DNA from: Schizochytrium sp. CCTCC M209059
Lineage: Eukaryota > Sar > Bigyra > Thraustochytrida > Thraustochytriidae
Direction of reading: 5' to 3'
Assembly: GCA_000818945.1 (NCBI GenBank)
Contig: KN805381.1
Coordinates: 229,035-293,034, forward strand
DNA length: 64,000 bases
Shown: piece after piece, positions 9,661-20,178 of the stretch
Numbering within the stretch: position 1 is the first letter of the stretch
How the letters are laid out: every line of letters starts with the position of its first letter
Position numbers and translations under genes: made by a program
Notes under the pieces: model-generated
What the model saw: only the letters and a program-made list of their open reading frames with translations
Database searches by the model: none
What the model was told of the DNA's origin: nothing

Positions 9661-10131
9661 CGGTCCTGGCTGGCCACTGCCGCGGATCGTGCGCTCAGCT
9701 TCCTTTTTTTCACGTGCTGTGTCTGTGGAAAGGAATTATTCTTTGTTTTTGGAGAAGATTGATTGTGCTAGAAGGCATGGATGGTAAAGAAGGTGGGGGT
9801 GTGCCTCGCGAAATCCAGGTTCATATTCACGCCACCGACTTGAATGACGAGGAGGAGGAGGAGGAGTAGAAGGATTAAGCTAGATGTGAAATCAATTGAG
9901 AGCTGCTTACTCTACTTTCATTCATTCATTCATTCATTCGCGTAAAGCCAGGCGTGCGCCGACTTTACGTAGCACGTGCAAAGGAAAAGCATCAAAGACA
10001 AAGAAAGCCCTTGTTGCGCAGGTAGTAGAGAAACGAGTAAACGAGCCAGCGAGCGAGCAGCGCTTTCGGCTCGCAGATAGCTCTGCGCGCTGGCCTGCGC
10101 ACTGCCTCGAACTGCAGCAACGGCAAGCGAG
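9661..10131. promoter_or_regulatory. Divergent promoter region with ATTC and GAG microsatellites
   Basis: About 470 bp separate the start codons of the fusion glycosyltransferase and the SPEF2-like gene. A short GAG run (about 9850-9868) and an ATTC tetranucleotide run (about 9917-9940) are present. A short GAGC-rich stretch lies near 10045. No coding region is supported. Confidence 0.45.
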
Positions 10132-13100
10132 ATGTCGGCACAGCTGCTGCGGTGGATTGGGGCGGGCGGCGACCGCCGCGATGGCGGCGACGCAAATGGA
10201 AGCCTCGAACAGTACACTGCTGATGGGTTTGCGATTGCCTCTATTCTTGCCAAGTATGGCGTCGTTCGCGCAACGCAGCTGAAAAAGTATAAGAGAGCGG
10301 AGCAGGAAAACACCGCAGCCTTTCTGGAGATCGCAGCAAGCAATTTCGAGAAACTGGAGCCCATTCTTGAGGATAAACTCGGTCTCGTCTTGACCCGCAA
10401 AGAGATTGCGAACGTCATGCTCGAGGTTCCGGGCGCTGCAGCGCAGATACTCTTCAGGCTCAAGTGCAAGCTCGAGCCAGATGCCGCTCCGCCAGAAGAC
10501 TCGCTACTTTCTCTCGAAGAGAAATTACGCAAGGACCGAGAAGCAGCCGTTCTAAACATTCGCGAGTCGCCCCGAAGAGTCCCTGTTCCGGATCCCAATA
10601 TGGAGCTCGCCGCTCGAGGCCTGCTCAACAAAAAGCAACTCGATTCTGCTTTGCATTTGGCACACTTTGAGGAACGCCGCATCGAAAGGCAAGTCGCTGC
10701 AGACGATGAAGCACGCGCCGAGCACAAAGAGCTCTGCGAGGCACGCGCGGAGCGGCGCAAAAGTCGACTTGACCGCCTTGCTGAAAGCCGAGCTTTTCTG
10801 GACGCGTGGATCGAGCAGGGCAAACGCGACTGGAGGATGAATGAACGCGTCAAGGCTGAGCGTATTCGTCGCGAGCTGCAATTTGAGCTCACTTGCCGAG
10901 CAAGTGAGGCGGCCAGGGCAGAGGCTCTTCGTGCGGAAAACACAAAGCTTGTTCAGCGTGGTACAGAAGAGTTTGAGCGAAATTTGAAGCGTTTGGGGGT
11001 GGACACGGGAGACAGCTCTGGCACAGGCACCGGGGCAGCGCTAGCCAAGACTGAACTTCAGTCTCGGGCAGCCTTGGAAGCCAAGGTCGAAGATATGATG
11101 GCTCGCAATAAGGCTGAAGTCGCCAAGCATCTTGCAGGCATTCGAGCACAGCGAGAAGAGTCCCTTGCAGGCCGCAAAGCTCGCGAGCAAAGAAGGCGTA
11201 AAATGCTTAGCGATCAGGAAAAGGCGCAGCGGACCTTGGAAGCCGACCTTGCGCGCGAGGCGCTGCTCCAAAAAGTGCAAGAAGAGGCTCAACAAGAGCG
11301 CAAGGCCGCAAGCGAAAGAAAACGCCAGGCATACAAGTCGATGATGAGCCGAGCAGACCGTCGTCGTCGCGCGAGAGAGCTTATTGCATACCGAGAAGGC
11401 GAATTCCGGGCCCAAGTACTCGCGCACCAGCATCACCTGGAGCGCAAGGCCCTGGAAGACGCACAAGATCCAGAAGTCCTCGAAGCTACAACAAATCTTG
11501 CCATGATTCGCGAAGAGAGACTCACGAAAGAAGCAAACGCTCGAGCGATCCGGCATGATCTCGTTGCTAGAGAAACACTCGAACTCATTGTAGGGCTCGT
11601 GGAGCGAGTAGTGGATGCCAAAGATGCATCTTCCGATGCTCGCATTGCCCCCGCGGATTGGCGGGAGCTCAAGGCTGCCTTTGCTGCGGGACAAACAGTG
11701 CCAGCGCCCATTGCAGATGAAGGCGCATCTCTCTTTCAATGCTCTGCGCAAGAAGCTGCATTTGCCGAGACAGACTTTCCATTCGCAAAGGAGGTGACCC
11801 AAATCTTGCAGCTTGATGCAGAAAGTCCCGGAGATAGCATTGCAGATGTCTTGCAAGGAGTCTGCCGAGACCCGGCAACACTTCCGCAATTGCGCGCGCC
11901 ATTCAAGTGCGCCGCTTTCGTTGGATTGGACGAAGCCCCAATGACCAATTTCTGGACCGCCATTCTCAAACAACGCTATGGATGCCGCATTTTGCGCGCT
12001 TCGGACTACGAGCGCGAGGCCGAGACGCAGCGAGCTGAAGACGAGGCTAACGAGGTGGAGACCGCGCCGGCCAAGGCGCCCAAGAAGCCTCTCCCAATCG
12101 AAGAGGAGGACAGGTCCGAGTTGCTTCGCCGCATTAGCCACGCCAAAGACAATGATGCTACGGCGCTCTCCGCAGCGCTTACGCGCCTCGCCGTCTTTGA
12201 TCTGGCGACAACAAGCGACAAAGATGCTGCCATTGGCGTCGTCCTGATTGGAATCGCGCAGACGTTGACGGACTTTCAAGTAATTGAAGACATCTGCGGA
12301 CCACTGTATCAAGACGTTGCGGTGCAATGCGAACGAGAAGGCGACGAGGTTATTGCAGAGCTCGATCAGAATAGTGAGAGCAAGGCGGCAGAAGATGACG
12401 GGAACGAAGTAGCGGTGCAAGATGGAGAACTTGAAAGTGAGCCAACGCCTGGATTCCTGAATCTTCTCATTTTCCCTCAAGAAGAGAATGTAGCGGTGGA
12501 GGAAAAGGGCGAGTCCGATGGAAAGAGCGAAGCGGAAGATCAGGTGCATGACCTGAGTATCGCAGAACGCAATGAGTGGGCTGCACTGAGTGGGATTCAT
12601 GTTTGCACTAACATTAGAGATCTCGAGGCTTGTTTCGCCCCGCCCCCTCTGACCAGCTGGGCAGTGGGTCAGCGTTTGCTGCTTCGTCACAGCATTGCAG
12701 AAAACGGAGGCCCGCAAGACGGTCGAATCGACGTCGATGCCGTTTATGAGGCGCTTCAGGAATGGGAAAAGGCAAAGGAATCCTTTGTGACGTTGGCACG
12801 TCCGGCGTTGCATCGTGCAATGTGCTCCGACGAAGAAACTCGTCAAGCTGCTATGGAACTTGTCACGGAGGCATGCGTCCTTTTGCGGGGAGAGCAGGCT
12901 CTGCCAGGCGAGAAGCGCAGCAAGGTGGATGAGGAGTTGCAACAGCTAAATGACGTGATGCACACGGCGCCAAAGTATAGACCTAGTGTTGAACAGCTTG
13001 CGCATGGCTTGTGGGAGTCCGCGTTGGACCACACGCGACGCACACGAGCACTTTTGGCCGAGCGATGGGAAGATGATGCTAAAGTACCGACCCCTCGCTC

Positions 13101-13656
13101 ACGATGGCTCGAAAACGTAGCCTTACGCTATGCGCCCGTGCTCAAGCTTGTCCTTGAATATCATTCTCGTGAAAGAGCCCTAATCAACCGCGTACACGAG
13201 GTCATGGGTCTTGAGCGAATACCAAGTCCGGGAGCGCTTGACAAAGAAGCAATGCGCGCGGTCGAGCAAGCTCTATCACATTCGCGTTGCGAGCTTTCGG
13301 AGATGTCTCGCGGTATGCTTGACGAAGGCTTTCAACAGGCGATGCGTGCGGTGGAATTGCGCGCTTTAGATAACCCAAATCCAAGCGTCGTTGGGGAACA
13401 TTTGGCACATGTGAATGCACACGTCTTGTCGCGTCTGCGTGGAGTCGCGGCATGTGCTTTGCGAAACGCTCAATTTGCGCAGGCGCAGTGGGCCACACAT
13501 CTTTCAGAATGGGATAGTCTCTGCAAAGCACATTTGCAAAAGCGAGACGTTCGAGCACGCACGTTTCGTAGAATCGCAGTAGCACGTATGCAGGCGTGCG
13601 ATGCACGAGGCACGGATCTCGTTGCGCTTTGGGCTGGAACCTTGGGTTCTGAGTGA
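10132..13656 (+). CDS. SPEF2/CPC1-like central-pair protein
   Basis: A 1174-residue protein whose first about 110 residues form a CH-like domain typical of SPEF2/CPC1: LLRWIGAG, DGFAIASILAKYGV, FEKLEPILEDKLGLVLTRKEI and a closing AQILFRLKCKL. A long charged coiled-coil region (about 140-480) follows. A segment near 590-625 (FKCAAFVGLDEAPMTN...) sits where the family has its adenylate kinase-like domain, but the P-loop Gly-Lys-Thr is not recognisable. In Chlamydomonas CPC1 builds the C1b projection of the flagellar central pair; in mammals SPEF2 is needed for sperm tails. The protein is shorter than human SPEF2 (about 1800 residues). It implies that the organism makes motile 9+2 flagella. Confidence 0.78.
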   Translation: MSAQLLRWIGAGGDRRDGGDANGSLEQYTADGFAIASILAKYGVVRATQLKKYKRAEQENTAAFLEIAASNFEKLEPILEDKLGLVLTRKEIANVMLEVPGAAAQILFRLKCKLEPDAAPPEDSLLSLEEKLRKDREAAVLNIRESPRRVPVPDPNMELAARGLLNKKQLDSALHLAHFEERRIERQVAADDEARAEHKELCEARAERRKSRLDRLAESRAFLDAWIEQGKRDWRMNERVKAERIRRELQFELTCRASEAARAEALRAENTKLVQRGTEEFERNLKRLGVDTGDSSGTGTGAALAKTELQSRAALEAKVEDMMARNKAEVAKHLAGIRAQREESLAGRKAREQRRRKMLSDQEKAQRTLEADLAREALLQKVQEEAQQERKAASERKRQAYKSMMSRADRRRRARELIAYREGEFRAQVLAHQHHLERKALEDAQDPEVLEATTNLAMIREERLTKEANARAIRHDLVARETLELIVGLVERVVDAKDASSDARIAPADWRELKAAFAAGQTVPAPIADEGASLFQCSAQEAAFAETDFPFAKEVTQILQLDAESPGDSIADVLQGVCRDPATLPQLRAPFKCAAFVGLDEAPMTNFWTAILKQRYGCRILRASDYEREAETQRAEDEANEVETAPAKAPKKPLPIEEEDRSELLRRISHAKDNDATALSAALTRLAVFDLATTSDKDAAIGVVLIGIAQTLTDFQVIEDICGPLYQDVAVQCEREGDEVIAELDQNSESKAAEDDGNEVAVQDGELESEPTPGFLNLLIFPQEENVAVEEKGESDGKSEAEDQVHDLSIAERNEWAALSGIHVCTNIRDLEACFAPPPLTSWAVGQRLLLRHSIAENGGPQDGRIDVDAVYEALQEWEKAKESFVTLARPALHRAMCSDEETRQAAMELVTEACVLLRGEQALPGEKRSKVDEELQQLNDVMHTAPKYRPSVEQLAHGLWESALDHTRRTRALLAERWEDDAKVPTPRSRWLENVALRYAPVLKLVLEYHSRERALINRVHEVMGLERIPSPGALDKEAMRAVEQALSHSRCELSEMSRGMLDEGFQQAMRAVELRALDNPNPSVVGEHLAHVNAHVLSRLRGVAACALRNAQFAQAQWATHLSEWDSLCKAHLQKRDVRARTFRRIAVARMQACDARGTDLVALWAGTLGSE

Positions 13657-13964
13657 TATATATATATATCATAACATTGATTCCGAAGAAGTCTTGGAAC
13701 AACTGAAAAACCTGTAAAGATACGCAAGGACAGAATGCTAAAAAGCTAAGAATAACATTGCGCCAAAACTTCACTACTCTTCAATCTTTGCTGTGATATT
13801 TTGGATTTTCATGTCAGGAAAGCATGTCATGCTTGCAAAGATACAATCAAGGGCTTTCACTCCAATTTTCTTCGGGAATTCCGCTTTTTTTTTTGGCTTT
13901 CTCTTGCGCCAAGCAGAATGCAAGCCAACAAAAAAGCGAACAAATACAATTTTCATCATTTGGA
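13657..13964. other. Intergenic region between convergent SPEF2-like and kinesin-like genes
   Basis: About 310 bp of AT-rich sequence. It begins with a TA dinucleotide run (13657-13671) that forms a self-complementary GATATATATATATATC. No gene is supported; 3' UTRs of both genes are expected here. Confidence 0.5.
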
Positions 13965-16900
13965 TCATCCAGACGCCTGGGCGCGCTGTCTCCACATGTC
14001 CCGCTCCTCCTTGAGCTTTTTGATTTCCTTTTGCGAACGTGCAAGTGCATCCTTGATGTAATTTTTGTAGTTTGCAAGCTCCTCCTCTGCCACCGTGGCT
14101 CGGGTGAGCAGGTCAGCGTGTTGTCTCCCGCTGAGAAGGGGAGAAGGCTCGTGTATGGGAGAGGCGTGACTTCGGGATTCGCGCTGGAAGGTAGGCGACG
14201 ATTGTCTAACGTGAAGTTTGCGCAAGTGCTCGTTCTCCTCGCGCAGGCGGCGAAGCTCTTCTTCATCCGGACCAGGAGGAAACGGGGACGAAACGCGGTT
14301 CGATTTATCGAGCTGGCGCTTGTATCGATCGACCTGTTCCTGCAGGTCCCGATTGGCTTTTTCGAGGTCGCTGACACGAGCTGAGGAGATGCCACGTGGA
14401 GATCGAATGGAGTCGGGTCGATGCTGCGACCGCGCGTCTTGAGGCTGGGAGGCCTGGAGCTCCTTGATCTTTTCCAGAAGCGTCTCTTGTATGTCTTGCA
14501 TTCGTTTGGCCGCTTCGGCGTCTGTGGAGGAGTTGGAGGCACCACTGCGCTGCGCGAGGCTTTGATTCTCGTCCTCCAAGTTTGCCTTTTGGCGCTCGAG
14601 CATTTTGATTTCCGTTTGCAGGTCGCTGAGACGCGCCTCGTGCTCACGGTGGAGGCGTTTTACAGAGGCAGCGAGCCCGATGTTTTTCTCTTGAGCATGC
14701 TGGAGATCTGCAGTGGACTTTTCGAGGCGCTGCTTGCTGTCGGCGAGCTCTGTGCGAAGCTGGTCTTCAATCTGTGAAGATTCAACCCTGAGATCTGCAT
14801 CTTCGGCGTTTGCAGCGCTGATTATGGCTTCAGCCTTGTCAACATCAACCTCCATGTCTTGCATCTTGTGACGAAGAGCAGTGTAGCGGGAGAACAGTTT
14901 GCGGTTCTTTTCGACAATGCGCTGGTTCGTCTGCTGAAGTGCGCGAAGTCGTTTCTCAAGCTCGACCTCGCGGGTTTTAAATGTATGGACGAGCTCATTC
15001 TGCAGGGTCTCACGCTCCCGATCCGCTGCGTCGAGCAGACTGCTCGAGCTTCGCGAGATTGTGTCGTCGTGATCGGTGCCGTGGCTAAGCTGTTCGAGGA
15101 GCTTTGCGCGGTAGTCGTCGGTGATGGTAGCGATTTTTGCGGCGAGCTGCGCATTTTCTGTGCGTAGAAGCGAGGCCTCGTCGGTCTTTTCGGCAAGCTG
15201 AGACTCGAGGTCTTTGATGTTGCGTGCCGAAGCCTTGAAAGCTGTTCGTAGCTCGCGCGCCTCGGCATCAAGGTGCTCGCGCTGCGTTTCGTTGCGCCTG
15301 AGTTCTGACTCGAGGCGCGTTTTGAGCTGGGTGACTTCGCTGTCGCGCTCGCGCGCGTAATCGGCTGCGTTTTTCTCAAGGTCAAGGCTGCGCGTTTCAA
15401 AGTCGACCTGCTTTCGTTGCATTTCGAGCTGGACCTTGAGCGCCTCGGCTTTGAGGTCCTCGGCATTTTGACGGGCTTGAGCTAGTGCTTCATCCAAGGA
15501 CGTCTTTTCGGCCGCAAGCTTGGCCATCCGGGCATTGGCGTCCTTGGCCTGGTCGCTAAGAGCGGCGCGCTCTTTGCGGAGCTCTTCGGCTTCCTTTAAT
15601 AGCGCGTTTTTCTGGTTGACGAGCGTGAGAAGCTCGACGCCGAGCTCTTCGTTCTTTGCGATTTCTTCCTTGAACTGGGCCTCGATGCGTTCATAGCTAT
15701 CCTTGAGCTGGGCGAGGTCGGAGGCCGTGGTCTCGACTTTGCGCGTGGCATCTTGGAGCTGTTGCTTGAGGGCGGTGGTGGACTTTTCGTGTGCTTCTTG
15801 GCGCATTTCGTGCTGCAGCACTTCGTTTTCCGCATTGAGTAGCTTTGTGACAAGCTCGTACTTTTCGGCCTCGGCGCGTTCGACAAGTTTATTATTTTCA
15901 ATGCGGAGGTCGAGAAGGGCTTTGGAGATTTTGAGCTTTTCTTCTTCGCCCTTGATGGAGGAAGCCTGTATGGAGGATTTCTGTTCGACGAGTGCGTTGT
16001 ACTTTTCTCGGAATTCGACGAGTTTTGCGTAAATTTTTTCTTTTTCTTCCTTGATGCGCAGTTTTTCGAGATTGTCACGGACGACGCGGCCTTCGAGCTC
16101 GTGAATTTTGACGGCAAAGTCTTGCGCGTCACCGTCGCTCCTTGATGCAGAGCTGGCGTAGGCCCGCGCGCCGCCTCGACCGGCAACAATGGAAAGCTCG
16201 TCGCGAAGGCGATTGATTTGCAAGCGATAGCGACGGAGAAGACCTTGCACGCGCTCGTCGTTGATTGTGGGATAGGTTGCGCCATGGCGGAGCAGCTCGA
16301 CGAGTTGAAGCGCGGCAGCGGAGACCTGGCCCTCGCCCTGGCGAATTACCGCGAGACAGAGGGATATTGAATTTCCTGCGAGGCCATTCTCGAGAAGTTG
16401 CGTGAGCTTTGACTCGGAGAAGAGCGCAAAGTCCTGTTCATCGCGTTCGAGAGCTTCGGCAACGGACTGGAGCGTCATGATAGATTTTCCGAGGGTGGGC
16501 CCTTCCCGAGCGCGTACTACGGATCGATCCTCGGCAAGTTTGTTGACTGCGGCGGCCTCGACAACGAGAAGACGGGAACGGAGTTTGCGGCGGTGGAGAT
16601 GCTGCTCAATGTCGAACTGCCAAATTGTGGACGTGTGTCTGCTTGCGGGTCCAAAGTCTGTCATGCCGGCGGATCTACAATTGAAGGAATCAAGAAGGAT
16701 GTCGAGCACATCGTCTGGGTTTCGGTAAGGTCCACGTGTGCTGCACTGGCTGACGACGTGGCCGTCGACGGGATCATGAACGATGGCGAGGTCTCGATTT
16801 TCTGCGTTGAACATGTCCTGAATGACCTCGTCGCAGATTTCATAGGCTTGGAGTCTGACGTTAAATGATGTGTGCGAGTGCGCGCTAATCCCACCTCCTG

Positions 16901-17360
16901 TGCCGGCATTGGGAGCAGATGAGGAAGACGCGGAGTTATGATGGAGGGCAGCGAAGAGTTCGCGTGTCATTGCGGGCAGGAGTTTTTCGACAATGGCGGA
17001 CTTTTCGCTGCCATAGGAGCCAAGTACGATAATGGATGCCGACACGCCCTCTGCGAGGGCTTTGGCGAGCGGTTTGAAGGATCGCTCAATAATTTGCACG
17101 TGGCTTGCCTCGGGGCCATAGATGAAGTCAACGTCAAATTCTTGGCCCTCTACGGAGGCTTTGTTTTTGGAGAAGCGCACATCGGTGGGGCCGCGACCCC
17201 CGCTGGCCCCACGTTGTGCGTTTTGCGTCGCGTCGCAGACTTTGATGAGCGCCTGGATAGGGACCCCGTTTGGCATGGCCTTGTTTGCGTAAACGCCCTG
17301 AGACATGCCTTCGTGATGGTGGCCTCCAGAGCCCGCGGGGTGTACGCGTTTCTTTCGCAT
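13965..17360 (-). CDS. CCDC78-like coiled-coil protein with degenerate kinesin motor domain
   Basis: 1131 residues from the ATG at 17358-17360. Residues 1 to about 390 follow the kinesin motor order with eroded nucleotide sites. The P-loop position reads GSYGSEKS (about 114-121) where kinesins have GQTGSGKT; switch I reads ASRHTSTIWQFDIEQ where SSRSH is expected; switch II reads LVVEAAAVNK instead of LVDLAGSE. The later ESKLTQLLENGLAGNS block keeps the DSKLTRLLQDSLGGNS pattern well. Beyond that is about 700 residues of heptad-rich coiled coil, starting with a KLKISKALLDLRIENNKL block that I associate with the CCDC78 family, proteins involved in centriole amplification. ATP-driven motility looks unlikely. 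A role at basal bodies is inference from the family and the neighbouring SPEF2-like gene. Confidence 0.62.
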   Translation of the reverse strand: MRKKRVHPAGSGGHHHEGMSQGVYANKAMPNGVPIQALIKVCDATQNAQRGASGGRGPTDVRFSKNKASVEGQEFDVDFIYGPEASHVQIIERSFKPLAKALAEGVSASIIVLGSYGSEKSAIVEKLLPAMTRELFAALHHNSASSSSAPNAGTGGGISAHSHTSFNVRLQAYEICDEVIQDMFNAENRDLAIVHDPVDGHVVSQCSTRGPYRNPDDVLDILLDSFNCRSAGMTDFGPASRHTSTIWQFDIEQHLHRRKLRSRLLVVEAAAVNKLAEDRSVVRAREGPTLGKSIMTLQSVAEALERDEQDFALFSESKLTQLLENGLAGNSISLCLAVIRQGEGQVSAAALQLVELLRHGATYPTINDERVQGLLRRYRLQINRLRDELSIVAGRGGARAYASSASRSDGDAQDFAVKIHELEGRVVRDNLEKLRIKEEKEKIYAKLVEFREKYNALVEQKSSIQASSIKGEEEKLKISKALLDLRIENNKLVERAEAEKYELVTKLLNAENEVLQHEMRQEAHEKSTTALKQQLQDATRKVETTASDLAQLKDSYERIEAQFKEEIAKNEELGVELLTLVNQKNALLKEAEELRKERAALSDQAKDANARMAKLAAEKTSLDEALAQARQNAEDLKAEALKVQLEMQRKQVDFETRSLDLEKNAADYARERDSEVTQLKTRLESELRRNETQREHLDAEARELRTAFKASARNIKDLESQLAEKTDEASLLRTENAQLAAKIATITDDYRAKLLEQLSHGTDHDDTISRSSSSLLDAADRERETLQNELVHTFKTREVELEKRLRALQQTNQRIVEKNRKLFSRYTALRHKMQDMEVDVDKAEAIISAANAEDADLRVESSQIEDQLRTELADSKQRLEKSTADLQHAQEKNIGLAASVKRLHREHEARLSDLQTEIKMLERQKANLEDENQSLAQRSGASNSSTDAEAAKRMQDIQETLLEKIKELQASQPQDARSQHRPDSIRSPRGISSARVSDLEKANRDLQEQVDRYKRQLDKSNRVSSPFPPGPDEEELRRLREENEHLRKLHVRQSSPTFQRESRSHASPIHEPSPLLSGRQHADLLTRATVAEEELANYKNYIKDALARSQKEIKKLKEERDMWRQRAQASG

Positions 17361-17958
17361 GGTTGCGACGCGGAGGGGGCGCAGCCCGCCGCTGTGCGGC
17401 GTCACGGGCCGCGCGCTGCACTGCCGCCGAAGCGCTTTGTTTCTTTCTTGGGGCTCAGAAGTTAGACATCATGGGACGGCACATGATGTGTCCGTTGAAC
17501 AAGTCACTAGTAGTAAAGTACTAGTGGTCCTAGGAGTACTGCAGCTCATCGGAGCTCTTTGGAAAGAACGTTGGGTTGCACGCGCTGTTCACCATGCAAG
17601 TTTCCTTTTCTTGTTCTGTTGGCAGGCCGGCTGCTCCGATTGCTTTCCAGGTCCCTTTGAAGATGACAAGAAATAAATCTTAATTTCGTAACCACTCATG
17701 GATGCTCAAGTCAAGCATTTTAGTGCTTGGTACGACACGACGAGAAGAGGGAGACTTTGCCGTAAGAAAATATGCCTATTTTGTTCGGGAAAACACAGGC
17801 ACGTTTGTTGTTGGGTTGGGCGGAGACAGAGAGATAGATTGACTGAGAGAAGGAACACAGAAGACAGGAAACTTGTTTGTTATTTGAGACAATCGCGATG
17901 CGGCAAAGTTCAAATCTCTCCGTGAGAACCAGCCAGGAGAATCGTAAGCTCATAATCA
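17361..17958. promoter_or_regulatory. Upstream region of the kinesin-like gene; 3' flank of the Q-rich gene
   Basis: About 600 bp between two minus-strand genes. It contains an 8-bp inverted repeat CACTAGTA/TACTAGTG (17505-17512 and 17519-17526) with a 6-nt spacer, which could be a protein-binding palindrome. No gene is supported. Confidence 0.35.
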
Positions 17959-19724
17959 CTATTGACGCTGCTGCTGCTGCTGTTGTTGTTGTTGCTGAAA
18001 GAGACTTTGCTGTTGCTGTGCAAGAGATGCAAGCGCAGCTGGTGGGAGGATTGTAGTCAGCTGAGAAAGCTGAGCAGGTGTCATGAGTTGCGAAAGCTGA
18101 GGGAGCGAGAACATTTGCGGCGCATTGCCAGCATTAGCAGCGGGCGCAGAAGGAACCTGGGAAGATTGACGTTGAAGATTCTGAGACGCCGCCGTGGGTT
18201 GCTGCTGCTGCTGCTGCTGCTGTTGATGCTGCTGTTGTTGATGCTGCTGCTGCTGAGGTGAGTGCGAGTGAGAGCTTTGGCGCGACTGCAGATTAAGCTG
18301 GGAGGAAGAGTCGCGACGCTGGGAACTGTTCAAGGCAGCAACAGACGGCGAGGATGCAGGTGGCGGCAGGGGGGCCTGCGTGTTCGCTTGGGACATGTTG
18401 ACAGAAGGCATTTGCTGAACGGGCGAGTTTGGTTGTGACGAGGTGTTGGCAGCGTCGGAAGGATCGTCGGAAGCATTGGAGCGATGCGTTTCTCTTTCGA
18501 GAATATCGATGAGAAAGTCTTCGCCCTTGTCACCATGATTTTCGAAAAGATAGTCTGCGATCTTGATGCGAAAGGCGTCGGCACGCTTGGAAGGTATTGT
18601 GAGAAGCATACGAACGACACCGCGGAAACCGACTACATCGGTGAAGGAACCTTGATTATTGAGCTGCACTGCGCGAAAGTCACGCGCGACCTCGGGGTAC
18701 TTGCGACGGTACCACTTTACGCGCCGATTGAGGTTGGAGGAGTCGACTTCGCCCGTGAGTTGTTCAATGATGTCTCGCACGGAGAATTCGCCGGTCGCGT
18801 GGTATACGCGGAATTTTTGAAAGAGCGCGCGAATGGACCCCGTGTAGTGGTGCGAGGTGTCGATGGGTTCAATATCGGCACGAGGTCGTTTCCTGCGTCG
18901 CTGGAGCTGCATTTGTTGGTACTCTTGCTGCTGACGCTGTGACTTTCCGTTGAGACCACGGGGCTTGGGGATCTGGACGTTCATGCTGTGACTGAGGACC
19001 TTGAGGAGGTCTGCGTACTTTACGCGGAACTCGTCAGCCTTTGGGTGAGGAAAGAGCTGGAGCATGACGAGAGCGTACGCGGTGCTGAGACGAGCTTCGT
19101 CAAGGCCGGGTTCGGCGTAAAGGTCGAGGAAGCGCGTTCGAGCGGCTGCAGCTTCGGCGGCGAGTCTGGACGAGAACCCGATGGCGGCTTTACCGATTTC
19201 GATGGCGTCAAAAGGTGTTTCGCTTTCGTCATCGTAGGTGGGAGAGCTTCCGAGTCTTTCTCGAAGGAGAGCATGTAGGGATCCCTGGGTGAGCATGGCG
19301 ATGGGCACGGGTACGCCTTGTTGTGAGGCTTGGATGGCGATGCCCCGTGGCGTTCTTTGTTGGGTGGGGAAGTTGAGTTCGAGAGGCGGTCGCATCCCAT
19401 TAAAGGTGTTTTGTGTGTTTTGCATGTGCTGTTGTTGCTGCGTCTGGTCATGAATGGCCTGCATTTGCGCTTGTTGATGAGCATGCATTTGCGCTTGTTG
19501 ATGTGCGGCAAGAGATGACGACATTTGGTTGTTGTTGTTGTTGTTGTTATTGGAGTTGGAGGCAGAAGAAGTGGTTCTTGATGAGTCAGAAGTGATGGAG
19601 GCTGCGGTTGGTCCTTTGAGAGGTCCGGGTCGCGATGAAGGATGCTGGATTCCGTGTTGTTCTTGTTTGAGGCTATTTTGGTTAAGTTGATGCGCCTGCT
19701 GAGGCTGGAGTCGCATGTTGTTTT

Positions 19725-19756
<32 letters not shown>

Positions 19757-20178
19757 ATGGCGGACATGTTGTTTCCGTTGAGCATGGGCCCGTGTCCGCT
19801 GTTCATGTTTGGACCAAGTACTCCGAGAGCGGAGAGGCTTTGAAGCGCCTGGAGATTGTACATGCTCCCGTTGGCGAAGGCTGCGTTCGCGTACGGGTTG
19901 ACGCTGTTGACGCCAGCTCGAGCTTGTGCCTGCGCGTGGGCGTGGGCCGCAGCTGCGGCGGCTTGTGCCTGTGCTTGGACATGCGACTGGTTATGCGGAT
20001 GTCCGTGTCCATGCGGACCCGTACCACCACCTCCTCCGTTACCTCCATTGCTGCCGCCACTACCACTGCTGCCGCTGCCGCCACCACCGCCGCCGCTGCT
20101 ACCGCCGCTGTTCGGGCCAGAGCCTTGTCCTTGTCCTTGGCCTTGGGCCTGGCCCTGGCCCTGGCTGGACTCTGTCAT
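17959..20178 (-). CDS. Q-rich putative nuclear protein with two related BRO-N-like blocks
   Basis: 739 residues from the ATG at 20176-20178. The N-terminal half is low complexity: Gly/Ser/Gln tracts, a His/Ala stretch, poly-Q (about 145-160) and poly-N. Two globular segments follow, about 320-405 and about 438-563. Each ends in a similar helix pattern: ALVMLQLFPHPKADEFRVKYADLL in the first, and in the second GFRGVVRMLLTIPSKRADAF then RIKIADYLFEN. This looks like an internal duplication. The pattern L-L-x-I-P-S-K-R-A-D-A-F-R recalls the BRO-N/KilA-N DNA-binding fold (GLYRLI..S..PEAKEFRRWV), but only weakly. The C-terminus is again Q-rich. A transcription-related nuclear role is inferred from composition; I do not recognise the family. 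Confidence 0.55.

Noticed and set aside
11041..12942. 633-residue antisense frame within the SPEF2-like gene
   Set aside because: Mirror of a GC-rich coding strand with no family motifs; the sense frame has clear homology.
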